This document shows positions 23,242-34,138 of a stretch of DNA of 64,000 nucleotides, one piece after another. Numbering within the stretch: the first letter of the stretch is position 1; each line of letters opens with the position of its first letter. The notes beneath the pieces are model-generated. The model ran no database searches and was not told the origin of the DNA. It saw nothing but the letters and a program-made list of their open reading frames with translations. This DNA is from Primula veris (taxonomy: Eukaryota > Streptophyta > Magnoliopsida > Ericales > Primulaceae), in contig OY821746.1 of assembly GCA_963682055.1 (NCBI GenBank), positions 29,826,481 to 29,890,480 on the forward strand. Direction: 5' to 3'. The translations under genes and the position numbers were made by a program.

Positions 23242-23814
23242 TCAATGGATCTTCTCTTTCCATCTCTTCGAGGAACCAAACATTAACACCATGTATCGAG
23301 CACCATGGTTGACCATCCACTTTACTTGATTAATTATGACTAATGGATAATGTAAAATCGGTTTCTTACATGCATAAATCTTAAAGTCTTTCCCATCTTT
23401 TCGTAACCGGTAATACCGCTCCTTAAGAAACAAAATTGCATCACAATCCCACAAATAGGGCACTCCAACAATAACTTGACAAATATCCAACGGAACCATC
23501 TCACACAATATTGTATCCACAAACTTCTCCGTAATAGCAAACTTAAAAGTACACTACTTGGTAATCTACAAGCTAGCATGTTTATTTTACCAGCCAAGCC
23601 CATATGGCTTAGGATGTGGTGTTGTAACTAATCCCAATCGTTCCACCTCCGTATCAGAAATTAACTTTATTTGACTGCCAAGATCAAGAACGGAATTAAC
23701 AACACTATTTTTCACATGAATCTTCACATGAAATAGCTCATCCCTCTTATCCGCAAGACTCGAGGATGTAGTCTCCTTGCACATCAAAGACAAGATGGGG
23801 TCTAGTTTATGCAC
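23242..23814 (-). pseudogene. Gypsy aspartic protease remnant
   Basis: Two overlapping minus frames give FHVKIHVKNSVVNSVLDLGS followed by QIKLISDTEVERLGL, then MVPLDICQVIVGVPYLWDCD and ERYYRLRKDGKDFKIYACKK. These are the two halves of the pepsin-like protease and spacer that normally precede RT in this type of gypsy Pol. The active site has D-L-G where D-T/S-G is expected, and a frameshift lies near 23590. RT does not follow; the 3' LTR is reached 190 bp later. Confidence 0.72.
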
Positions 23815-23869
23815 TTGCTCAAGTTTAGTAGCATTGGCAAATCAAGATCTCGTTTTGTTCTTATTTCGC

Positions 23870-24904
23870 AAATGCTTAGGTACAAATCTGGATACAGCTT
23901 CCAACACCCATCCTTAGTATGACCATCTTTGTTGCAATGATCACAAACAACGCCTTTAAATACCTTGGATGGCTTCTTTACCTCATTCTCAATTGTTTCC
24001 GATTCGGGCTACCAATTATTCTTTGCCGATTTTACTGGAACTTCTTTCATATTCCTCCCTTCAAGGGCTACGACTTTCAGTGTGGCATACTCAATCGTCT
24101 CTACTTCAAACATATTTAACTCATTTCATAAAGACTTTAACAAACCACCAGTGTATTTCATGAACACATCGTGCTGATCAACATCCACATCAAGCACCAA
24201 AACTTGATATGAAAATCAGTCGTATATTCTTGAACAGACTATCCATGTCTTTGGTGCAAGTGTTTCCACTTGTACCAACGCTCACAACCCACTGGATAAA
24301 CCTATTTCTTCACCAACTCCTTGAAATCTTTCCATGTAATTGTCACCACGTCAAACCGTATGGTTTACGATTTCCACCACGTGAGCGCATGACTTGAGAA
24401 TTTCAAAGATGTTGTAGAAACTTTATCCTTATTGGAGTAACAATAAACGCCAAAATAGATGTCTAAGCAATCCAGCCAATTATCCAGCATAACTGCATCA
24501 ACCAAGCCATCATAAACAGGAATTTCCACTTTGAAGTCAACACACAAATTGTGTAGAGGATCACGAGTACCTTTCTTCATCGAATATGCAATTCACTCCA
24601 CGTCTTCCTTATCTCCACAAAAACCAAGGTTTTTCACCTCATCGTCGACCTCTGGAGTCTCTTTTCCATCTCCAGAAGCAGATATTTTTCTCAACTTTGC
24701 TAGGATCGCATCAAGCATGGACTGCATACCCGTGAAACATGTTATCAGTTCTTCGACTTTTCCCTCCAAGTTCTTGAAATGCTCCTCTATCTGAAGGTTG
24801 TCACCCATCAGTAATTTGGTTTGCTGGTATAAACCCTGATGTTTTTCTAACCCAGTAACAAGTTTTGCTCCAGATTGCACAACTGAATTGCGCGTACAAA
24901 CCAT
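23870..24904 (-). pseudogene. Gypsy gag remnant with zinc knuckle
   Basis: The minus strand starts MVCTRNSVVQSGAKLV and continues with a coiled-coil-like stretch, IEEHFKNLEGKVEELITC. After a stop the Gag capsid start is seen: KVEIPVYDGLVDAVMLDNWL and SSHALTWWKS. Near 23885-23955 a CCHC knuckle is readable, CDHCNKDGHTKDGCWKLYPD. Frames change several times, so no full Gag can be made. Capsid and knuckle would package element RNA. Confidence 0.75.
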
Positions 24905-24929
24905 ACACCACACACACCCAAAGATCGAA

Positions 24930-24945
24930 CTTGAATCTGATACCA
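24930..24945 (-). other. Primer-binding site, initiator-tRNA-Met type
   Basis: The minus strand reads TGGTATCAGATTCAAG two bases inside the 5' LTR; TGGTATCAGAGC is the usual initiator-methionine tRNA match, so the last part is degraded. Confidence 0.8.
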
Positions 24946-24947
24946 CT

Positions 24948-25284
24948 TGATCATATTTAGAGCTATGCTTGTTATATTATAAATAAAACACCCAAAACAG
25001 TAGTAATATAAAAGGAAAAGATACTTGGCGAAACTGCAAGTTTGATTAAATAATCAATGAACTTTTACAATATCTAACTGATAGCTTTAATCAACCTTAA
25101 AGTCTACCTTGATAGTTTTTTTCTGGCTATCTAACTCAAGAAAATCCTAAGGTATTTATAGGAAAATAACTAATTTTATTCATATAAGGATTATAACCAA
25201 ACTGCTCCTAATTCAACAAGGAGTATTAGTTTGACTAAATCTAATAATAATACTAATTTAACTAAGGGGTATCCTTATGGATCA
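24948..25284 (-). repeat. 5' LTR of the deleted gypsy element
   Basis: It is the same length as its partner at 22718-23054 and starts TGATCATATT, ending TATGGATCA. The adjoining primer-binding site shows it is the 5' LTR of a minus-strand element. Confidence 0.9.
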
Positions 25285-25344
25285 TATATACATACATACA
25301 TATGATATACATACATACATATGATATATATACATACATACATA

Positions 25345-25384
<40 letters not shown>

Positions 25385-25385
<1 letters not shown>

Positions 25386-26154
25386 CCAACTCAAAATTTT
25401 TGAGACTGTCAAATTTTTCCATTTTTTTCTAAAAATGCCGCCATTCTATTTCTTTAATTACTCATGTACATAATACTATTTGACCTTTTCTCAGCATCCA
25501 TGAGACCGATTAATTGCATCGCTGGTATGGTTTCGTTAGAATTTAAGTGTATCGAACCTGATATGACCTTACAGTTTAGATCATTACCCCTATTCTCAAA
25601 GCAAAAGGGTCAAGAACATATAATTTTTGGTGAGTATCAACAAAAAAATACTTGTTTTTCTCTAAGCTAGTGTATTTTCCGTTCGCAAAGTTGAGCCCAG
25701 ATGATTTTCGCTGAGAATCCACACCCGCATCACTGTTCTTCCAAAAATAGTTGTATTTCTCGAAGAAGTCTACGAATTTCAGTATCCCGTCTCATGGAAA
25801 TAGAACAGGGATGTGGGTGTGGATTATCTGCGAAAATCATCCGGGCTCAACTTTGCGAAAGGCAAATACACTAGCTTAGAGAAAAACAAGTATTTTTTTT
25901 GTTGATACTCACCAAAAATCATCTATTCTTGACCCTTTTGCTTTGAAGAATAGGGGTATTGATCTAAACGCTAAGATATCGGGTTCGATAAACTTAAATT
26001 CTAACAAAACCATTCCAGCGATGCAATTAATCGGCTTCATGGATGCTAGGAAGAGGTCAAATAGTATGATGTACATGTGTAATTAGTGAAATAGAGTGGG
26101 GGATTTTCATAAAAAAAAGTTACAAATTTTGCAGCCTCAAAATCTTGAGTTGGC
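25385..26154. mobile_element. Foldback/TIR element carrying EMF1 sequence in both arms
   Basis: The ends are GCCAACTCAAAATTTTTGAG and its near reverse complement CTCAAAATCTTGAGTTGGC. The outer ~100 bases of each arm are element-like; the inner ~270 bases of each arm are EMF1 sequence (sense on the plus strand at 25800-26060, antisense at 25490-25785). Shared readings include DVGVDxxRKSSGLNFA and KYTSLEKN, which also occur at 5520-5610. The flanks are (TA)n, so a target duplication cannot be read. Mutator-like foldback is the best guess for the class. Confidence 0.78.
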
Positions 26155-26404
26155 GCATATATATATATATCACAATGTTGAGATCATATGGGTTTCCATG
26201 AGATCAGACACTGAAATCCACAGACTTCTTCACGAAACTACTGTAATTCTCATTCCCAAATTTAAGAGCTGATGATTTATTAAGAGACTCGACACCAAAC
26301 ACCCTGTTTTAATTCTCAAAACTTTGAAAGTTTCCGTTGACTAAGTTGAGATCAAGACCTTTAGCCATTTTTCCATTACTTGACCCTTCAGGTACTTGAG
26401 AATT

Positions 26405-26680
26405 CAAGGAAGTAAGTTTGCAATTGAGGTGTATCTGCTTCTAAACTAGCCTATCTTAGGTGATAATTTATTGTAGTTTAATTTACGACTATTAGAGAAT
26501 GTTCGGTTGTAAGGGACACCTGATCGATTTCTCTACTGTTAGTTCGGTTTCATTTTACAGGGTTTTAATTACCCTTTTTTATGTATGGTTCCGTGGATTC
26601 TAGTCCTTTGTAAAGAATACGGGGAATCCAATTTTAATCTATTCATCATGAATGAAATTTATTTATTTTCTTAAAGATAA
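26405..26680. mobile_element. 276-bp insertion with 14-bp direct repeats
   Basis: GGTACTTGAGAATT is present on both sides (26391-26404 and 26681-26694), and removing the insert plus one repeat restores continuity of the EMF1-like reading at LNSQVP. The end near 26640-26680 (CATCATGAATGAAATTTATT...) resembles the 3' end of a LINE- or mRNA-derived insert. No coding content is recognised. Confidence 0.6.
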
Positions 26681-26714
26681 GGTACTTGAGAATTAAGTGC
26701 AAACTTACTCGCTT

Positions 26715-27376
26715 GGGGTGTGTAATTTTGAGAAAAATTTGCGTTGTTTGCAAAAATAGAGTATCTAGCTTCTGGAGGAGAGAAACTACTACCAGTATTA
26801 TCATTTATCCACTGTTTATTTTGGTAGTTACCATTTTCAATAGACACGTAACAGGGATATTTTACTCTACCATCTCGAGTACCTTGGTTGTTTGATAAAG
26901 AATTACATCTAACAAAAACAGATTTTTTCCCTTCCAATTTACTCATATTAGCATGGGCTTCACTGATACCCATCGGTTGTAATTGATCACTTAATTTAAC
27001 AGCTTTTGTTTGGAAAATTTTCTTTCTCATATTGTGGCGTTCTACTGGATAGGAGAAAGCAATTATAGAAAGCAAATTTTCTAAACAACAACTGTTAAAT
27101 TAAGTGATCAATTAGAACCAATGAATATCAATGAAGCCCTTGCTAATATGAGTAATTGGAAGGGGAAAAATCTGCTTTTGTTAGATGTAATTCTTTGTCA
27201 AACAACCAAGGTACTTGAGTTGGTATAGAGTAAATTATCCTGGTTACGTGTTTACTGGAAATGGTAACTATAAAATAAATAGTGGAGAAATGATAATACT
27301 AGTAGTAGTTTCTCTCCTCCAAAAGCTCGGTATTCTATTTTTGCAAACAACACAAATTTTCCTCAAAATCACAAGA
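26715..27376. repeat. Inverted duplication of EMF1 sequence
   Basis: Arm 26715-27030 (EMF1 sense on minus) and arm 27066-27376 (sense on plus) are near reverse complements over ~310 bases, sharing for example TTAAATTAAGTGATCAATTA, TTGTTAGATGTAATTCTTT and TTTGCAAACAAC. The loop is about 35 bases. Only the minus-sense arm is open; the plus arm has stops, so the arms have diverged since duplication. Confidence 0.88.
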
Positions 27377-27395
27377 ACGAAATAACGGGAAAATA

Positions 27396-27496
27396 AAATT
27401 TGAGTCGACGGGTGCAACTAGAATGCATGGGAATGGGTTACTTAAATTAAGTAACCCATTCCCATGCATTCTAGTTGCACCCATCGACTCGAATTT
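27396..27496. repeat. Near-perfect 101-bp palindrome
   Basis: Arms of 50 bases around position 27446 (CTTAA-A-TTAAG) differ at only about two positions (GACGGGTG/CACCCATC and TTGAGTC/GACTCGAA). It lies between the inverted EMF1 duplication and the AELMAKHQ fragment. As RNA it would form an almost unbroken 50-bp stem with no real loop. Confidence 0.9.
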
Positions 27497-27620
27497 TCCT
27501 TTCGTAGTCCTCTAAGCGTCTTTCGTAGCTGATGCTTGGCCATAAGTTCAGCTATTTCCATCGCTTCGTCATCTCCTTTGTTTTGATCTTTGTTTCTGGG
27601 CTTGCTGTTGAGAACTTGAG

Positions 27621-28178
27621 ATTAGCAGAAAGAATCTGAAAAAGGTAAAACGTAACTTATTAATCTCTGACTACCTTCAACACTGAAGGAAAGAAATGTA
27701 AGATATAAACATGGTTTCAACGAAAATAACTTGCAAATTTTTCTGTGTTGTTATTAGTTATTACAACTTTATCATATGTCACAACCAAATCATGAGTCGA
27801 CAAAGATCACTCATGAAAGCATTATTCCCTGAAAATAAAACTGTTAAAACAAAATTAATGTTCATCGGAACTCCAGGAAACTGCATATCTGCTGTTGTAA
27901 TATGCTGTTTTACAACAAGTCCTAGACCATATATTGACTAGTCTAGATTCTAGAATGGTAGAAGTATGAAATATATCGAGGGAGAGTTTTTCAATCAATA
28001 AAATATTTATTTATTTATGGATTAGGGACAAAATGGACATTATAAAATGTTGTAGAAATGTAGCAAATACGATATCCTCCCTATACGGGATATAGATAGA
28101 GTAACGGATAGAAACTCAAAAAGTTCTAAACCTGGAATAGACAACTTCTGCCCATCGTACTATAGGAGTTGACACGAA
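27621..28178. other. Non-coding stretch
   Basis: No gene or element is recognised between the EMF1 fragment and the copia element. 27560-27630 may be the intron edge of the EMF1 fragment. Confidence 0.5.
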
Positions 28179-28183
28179 AAAAT

Positions 28184-28708
28184 TGTTGGAAAAAACCGTA
28201 ACGGTTTTGAGTTGTGAATGCAATTTAATATTGTAACTTATTTTCCCCCATTTATGGTATTGAAGGCATGTAACTTATAACTTGTTTTTGATATAAAAAA
28301 CATATAGACATTATCATTTTCAAGAGAAACAAAAATGAAATAAAGGAATACATGACATATACACATTCACACACATACACATATGCATACATATAGAGAG
28401 AGTACCGCACCACCAACGGCCCGACCGTGACTCGGTGTCGTTTCCGCCGAGTCACATGTGATAGACGTTGTACCTTGGGAACGAAGTGCCCCATTTAGCC
28501 AGAAGCAGAGGTGGCGGGACAAATATCGTTTAAGGGAAACTGCTTGCAGTTAGCTCGTCTCGGACTTTAGTCCATTTCGGTATCATTTACATACTCTTAA
28601 TTTTGAAGGTTGTCATTGATATTTATATATTTAAGGAAACCATTTTCTGTTTATTTGTCCATTTATTTTTCGTAGAAATTATTGTGTTTATTTACAACGT
28701 ACCCAACA
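28184..28708 (+). repeat. 5' LTR of copia element
   Basis: 525 bp, TGTTGGAAAA to CGTACCCAACA. Differs from its partner by about 20 substitutions and small gaps by eye (about 96% similar). It contains a CACATACACATATGCATACA-type tract and a GC-richer block near 28405-28500. Confidence 0.93.
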
Positions 28709-30289
28709 ATCTTAAACGATATTTTTTATGTTTCGTACGTTAATACAATAATTTTGGTGTTTGGATAAATAGAAAATTATTTCCGTTTCAAAAACGGTTC
28801 TTTGGAAAATCATTTTCTAACAAATATTGGTTTTAAGAAATTTATTTTTCTATTGTTAAACTCGTTTTTCCTTTGGTTTACCTTATTTGGGATTTTTATG
28901 AAAAATCCCTTCTTTAGGTTGAAACCGTCTCCATAAATTTTGAGTAATATGTGCATTGTTTTTATAAGATATATGCATGCGAGTTGATTCTATGTGTAGA
29001 ATTAAATTTGTACCATTTGTTATGGTTATTGTTGTTGTATGTATTTGCATTAAATAAATATACATGTAAAATTGGGTCATGGCTTGAATTTCAATTTGAA
29101 TGGGTTCATTATTTGTAGTGCGTATGCATTTTGTGTACATTTGTTTACAAGCATTTTTAGATATATTTTATATTAAATATATGTATTGATCTTTGCATGT
29201 TTTTGTTGGTTTTATGAATGATCATCTTAATATGTTTTACATTCTGTAAAATTCCATAGTATATAACTGTGTAGTCTTATCTTGGTGATCATAGTGTACA
29301 TACTTCCATATGGTCAAGGCAGGATCTTGTCCATGGATTTACTAGTTTTGATGACTTGTATTTTAAGGTTCAAACAATCAGTTATTCACGTGGCATATGT
29401 GTATATGTTAATTTTGTGGAATGTGCTTCTGAATATGAGTTAATAGACATTTTGTTTGTGGTGTTACAAGACTGTAACGAGAGTAATACGGTGTTTGCTC
29501 TTATTTTATATATTTTGAGAATATATTGTTGATGCACGTCAAAAGATTGGTATAAATCTTAACCTGTTATAAACTTGTTGTTGGGGGTTCTTGTTTTAAT
29601 AGGGTGATTAAAAGGTTGAACTCCATGTATTTAGTCTTTGTTATTATCTGGTTACAGATTAAATTAGGATTTAAATTCCTTTCATGTTTACCTATATGTG
29701 TTATTTGTGTTTAAATGAACATGATCATTTTTGCATATTGCCTGATCTCATACTATCGACCATATGTTTCGGTTAATATGTTTACTGACATATATTCAAT
29801 AGTATTAGAAGACCATGATTGTGGTATATTTGGAGTTTGTATATTTATGTGGTGTAGCTGGACAATTGACATTGAATTAATCATGAATGATTGTTTATTT
29901 GTTTGACAGTTACGTCCAACGTTTATGAGTGTGTCTGATTATGTTTTATGAAACCGTTTTGGACTGATACTATAATAAATTATGTGAATTATTTAGTAGT
30001 AAAAATTGAAATGGATAATTAAATGCTTTATGAGTTACATTCTGAATATTGATATAACACATTTATATAATATTATGTCGTATCTGTTCAGTGGTTACTA
30101 TAATAAGTCCTGAGGACTATTTAGTACTAATGAATTTATTGATATTTTATTTTGTAAACAATCTATTTAGAGACTAAATTATATTGTTAGTGATTTAAAC
30201 ATGTTTATTGTTTTCATTTTAATAAAAGACTAACAATTTCAATGAGTTTTTGTGTAGTCATATGGATCTCTACAATTAAATTGGAGGAT

Positions 30290-31300
30290 GAATGTTTTTG
30301 AAATAGTTCATGTAAAACCATTAATTTGGGGCTTACGAAAGAACTGGTTTCGAAATAGTTCTTGTAAAACCATTTTCCGATTTTTAGAATTTGGGGCTTA
30401 CAACAGAACAGTTTGAATTCTGAGATTGTTCTTTGTAAAATCAGATTTATCTGGTGTTTACGGCTGAATAAATCTTTCAGAATTTGATAATCTTTTTCGG
30501 GAATGAACTAGAATATTCTTGCAAAATCAGTTTCTTGAAACCATGCATGGTTATAGAAATTTGGTGTTTGCGATGGAGGAGTTTTAGTTTCATTTTTCGA
30601 AATTAGATTGTGCGTGTTTTTATTTGAGATAACAAACAGTTTCCTGCGGAAAATATCCGGAACAGAGTGGGTGCTAGAATTGACCAGAAAATTGTGGGTG
30701 CTGGTGTAACTTTTATTAATTTTTCATGAGTGCATATTAATGACGGGGGTTACAAATACAAAATCACCATTATTAAAGACACTAATGTGGTGATATAATT
30801 GGTGATATCCTTATTAATTGTGATTTATTGCAATTTAATTTGGAGGGTTATAAAATTTGTAACGGTGATCATTAATGAGATTAATGACGATTATTTATAA
30901 CTTCTTATTAAGTGTGATTAATCGCAATTTAATTTGGAGAGTTATAAATTATCATAACGACAGTCGTTGTTGGAATTTATTGAGAGTTTTATTAGCTACC
31001 TCTTAATTGCATTGACGAGTCGGCTATATAATTGGGTGAAAGGTTATTTAATAACCAAATTGATTCATCCGAGATAATAATTTGATGATTAAAAAAATTA
31101 TAAATGATCGTTGAGTTTTATTTTAAAAATAAACAATTATCGGCTAATTAATTAATTTGTTATAATTACATCCTATTAATTTCTTGAATTAACATTTAAT
31201 AATTTGTTGAAATAACATTTTATTAGTTTGTTGAAAGAATATTTAATAATTTGTTGATATAACATCTTATTAACTTGTTGAAATAACATATTATGAATAT
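30290..31300. repeat. Degenerate tandem repeats in the copia leader
   Basis: Three short-period arrays follow one another. At 30300-30600 a ~75-base unit containing TTGTAAAACCATT and AATTTGGGGCTTACGAAAGA repeats about four times. At 30810-30950 a ~94-base unit (GCAATTTAATTTGGAGGGTTA) occurs twice. At 31185-31300 a ~30-base unit (ATTTAATAATTTGTTGAAAT) occurs about four times. They lie between the LTR and the first recognisable pol sequence. No function is evident. Confidence 0.7.
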
Positions 31301-31599
31301 ATTGTAGTTGCTATTATTGAGAATAGTAATTGAGTAATAGTATATTACTATTATTCGGGGAGAACCCCGATGGTCCCACAAATATGGTGGTAACCCGTCC
31401 ATCCTGTAGATCAAGAATCTAAACGTACCCTAAAGCGCCTATGGGCGAATGAGAGAATATCTAACGGTTCAGTGGTATGGACTTAAAACGTCTAAAATAA
31501 ATGATACCGTTTCATTTACCACATTGAAATCGATTAAGTTTCTCTATGATAGTGTGCATGTCCTGAGTGAGGACAAAGAGAATGCACGAACTGTGAGGG

Positions 31600-33575
31600 C
31601 GTTAATGTGTGGAAACGTTTTAAACATTTGAAAATCCACTAACAAGTGCAAGCATACAAATCTGAATCATGACTAGTGGTTTTTGAAACCTAAAGGGCAG
31701 TAGCCTTTCGGTAGCCAAAACACTATGATCAAATTGTGATAAATTTTCTTGTTTGTGGTAATACATGATTGACTATTTGTTCAAAATGAGCATTTTAGTC
31801 GATACTCTTGTGGTCAATAATGACATGTTGAGTTATTTAACTAAGTCACTGATTTGACCTGATATAGTAGGTCATGAAAATATAAAAACATAAATGTTTT
31901 ATTTTTCTAAATCTATTATTTAAATTGAAACACAAATATGAGTATGTGTTTGAAGCAATGTATTGGTAAGTCTTCAGTTTGAAGTTTCGAATGGAGTACA
32001 TAACCTAATGGTTTGATGCATTTGAGATGCGTGCAAACCAAGAAGGGGTTAAAAAGTATTTCCTCATTTTATTGATGGTTGTACAAAACAATGATATGTC
32101 TACTTGATGAGAAGTAAAGACAAATCAGTCGAGATATTCATTCAATTAAGATGAATACGTGAATTCTATTGTTGAAGATTAAGCCTTGTCAAAAAACATG
32201 TTTAATCATGGGTGTTCTGTTGTGTTAATCTACCAAATTTAATTCAATGATTAAGTGTTAATCATTAAAAGATAGACTATTCTTGGACGTGTTAGATATT
32301 GTCTAATTAGTTCCGAAACGGTATATACACATGGATATGAATACATGGTCAGTGTAAATGAAAACGCTAAATATGAGACGCCATTCACACAATTGTGTTG
32401 CTGGAATGACATCAATCGTTAAAGAATGACTTATTATGCTCTCAAGCAAAAAAGTAGTTCTTAAACGATGAATATCATGTTGATAAGTTCAGGGTAAAAC
32501 TCTGAATTTGTGTGGAAAGTGAGCTTTCCGCAAGCTATGTGTTGAACAAACTACCGCTTAGGAAGTTGGACCAAACATTTAGAATTATAGAAGGCATGGT
32601 GCCTGACTATAAGTTCATGAAAGTTTGGTGCTACCTAAGAAAGGTCGCAATCTTGGTCCTTGAAGGACTTGGATAGGATCGAAAATGGTAGATTGTGTGT
32701 TTATGGGATAAGCACAAAATATAGTGTTGATCGTTTTCTAGTGCATAAGTCAGATGACTTTAAGTTGCATATAGAGTTCTATCTCCGACAAGCATATTTT
32801 CTAAAAGAGAAGCTTTCCCGCAAAACTCTAACGTCTGGCGAGTGTGATTAATATGTTGAAGGTTCAAAGCATTACGCTACCCAAGACAAGTGAACACTCA
32901 AACGCTACTGGAAAAGTGGGGGCAACTGAAACTTGTAAGGAAGATGAAGTACCTCGGCATAGTAAAGGGTGAGAAAATAAACTATATTCGACCCTTGACC
33001 TTCATGAGTAAAGGTAAATCGATGACATTGAAATAATCAATATTATCCATATAATGTGTATATGGGAAGAGATCATCAACAATGAGATTGATAGGCGCGT
33101 GAGACATATAGTCAATGACTATAAGTAAATTGACGATGTTGATAATTTCAATAGTTATACTCCAGTCTCATGGAGGTTTTGGTATAGACCTGCATAGTTG
33201 GAGAAACTGTAGAGTTAGAATTCATAATGTTGAATCAATCTACAGAAAAGGCAGATTGGCTGAGAAGTCTTGGGAGGTATTTCAAGTGGCCAAAATCTGT
33301 TCCCGCAATAAACGTGCACTGCTGCAGCCAGTCACTTATTAAACGGGATCAGAATAATTTGTATAATGGAAAGTCCTGACAAAGTCATGACATATTCGTC
33401 GGAGACACAAATCCGTAAGAGGAATTGCTAGCAAAAATTATGGTATCCATAGACTTTGCAAGGTTTAAGGATAATAATGCGGATCCATATACAAAATGCT
33501 TCACTCTTGGAGAAGTTGGGGCATCATCGAGGGAAATGGGGTTGAAGTCCAATAAATTGGAAACCTTCACATAAT
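31600..33575 (+). pseudogene. Copia integrase and RNase H remnants
   Basis: Scattered plus-strand readings match copia Pol. Around 32040-32150, GVKKYFLI and YLLDEK-like fragments correspond to the integrase core (KYFLTFIDDCTKY...YLMRSKDES). Around 32610-32850, KFMKVWCYLRKVAI and then DRIENGRLCVYGISTKYSVD, RFLVHKSDDF match the integrase C-terminal region. Around 33440-33550, VSIDFARFKDNNADPYTKCF with SREMGLKS matches the RNase H end (DNIADPLTKGL...SRGMGLK). Stops and frameshifts are dense, and only ~600 bp separates integrase from RNase H, so most of RT is deleted. Confidence 0.72.
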
Positions 33576-34129
33576 CTACCCAACCTGTACTGAAAACTCC
33601 TGTCTCAGCTTCAATGGGAAAACTGAACTGTGCGGGTTACCGAACAAATCACTCGAGAACATAAGTTCTCAGCCCATTTCTATGATGAAAGAGTGATAGA
33701 CATGTACCATTTTAATGGTGAGCATGAGCCTCTTAATGAATCAAGTATCTCGAAGGTCGAGTGGGGTGAGTCAGGACACCTTTGACTTGAAATCACCTAT
33801 AACGAGTGTGTATGGCCGATACTATGTGATGAACTAGGGCTAAATCACTAGAGCATTCGGTTGAATTTGCCAAGGCAGTCCAGGGCCAAATATGGACAAC
33901 AACTAAAGGGCCTAGTAAGTGGTGTAGAGAAGGCACTGTGCGGGTATTATTTTGTTATACACAAAACGCTAAAGGTTCAAAGCATTATGCTACCTAAGGC
34001 AAGTATATCCGATATGTATTTCGCTATGGCAGGTTCAAGTCGTGCGCTACCTGTACTTATGCAGTGAATTCTCGTGGTTCTATCGATTGCATTTAGGATG
34101 CATGTTGCATGTCATTTGATTGCATTCAT

Positions 34130-34138
34130 GTGGGGGAT
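34130..34138 (+). other. Polypurine tract
   Basis: GTGGGGGAT abuts the right LTR; this is the usual copia plus-strand primer sequence. Confidence 0.85.

Larger units (their letters stand above)
22718..25284 (-). mobile_element. Internally deleted gypsy LTR retrotransposon
   Basis: Two 337-bp LTRs flank about 1.9 kb carrying gag, zinc knuckle and protease remnants on the minus strand; RT, RNase H and integrase are missing. Both ends show TG...CA, and 5-bp flanks TATAT at 22713-22717 and 25285-25289 agree, though the TA-rich site makes that weak evidence. The LTRs differ at roughly one base in eight by eye, so the insertion is old. Confidence 0.9.
26155..27620 (-). pseudogene. EMF1 central-region pseudogene, rearranged
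   Basis: On the minus strand, 27600-27500 reads KGDDEAMEIAELMAKHQLRK, matching the EMF1 motif DDIPMEIVELMAKNQYER (recalled). 27075-26680 is open (SKLEGKKSVFVRCNSLSNNQ, NFSQNYTPQASKFALNSQVP). 26400-26190 continues with LNSQVPEGSSNGKMAKGLDL, SLNKSSALKFGNENYSSF and SHGNPYDLNIV, the same place where the fragment at 5453 starts. The order is thus colinear with EMF1, but broken by a 276-bp insertion, an inverted duplication and a palindrome. Stops occur in 26200-26400. It cannot encode EMF1. Confidence 0.72.

Noticed and set aside
28883..29140. 85-codon minus ORF in the copia interior
   Set aside because: No family resemblance, and the element's coding strand is plus; likely chance in AT-rich DNA.
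30290..31300. CRISPR-like array in the repeat-rich copia leader
   Set aside because: Units are degenerate, AT-rich and without regular spacers, and the host is a plant.
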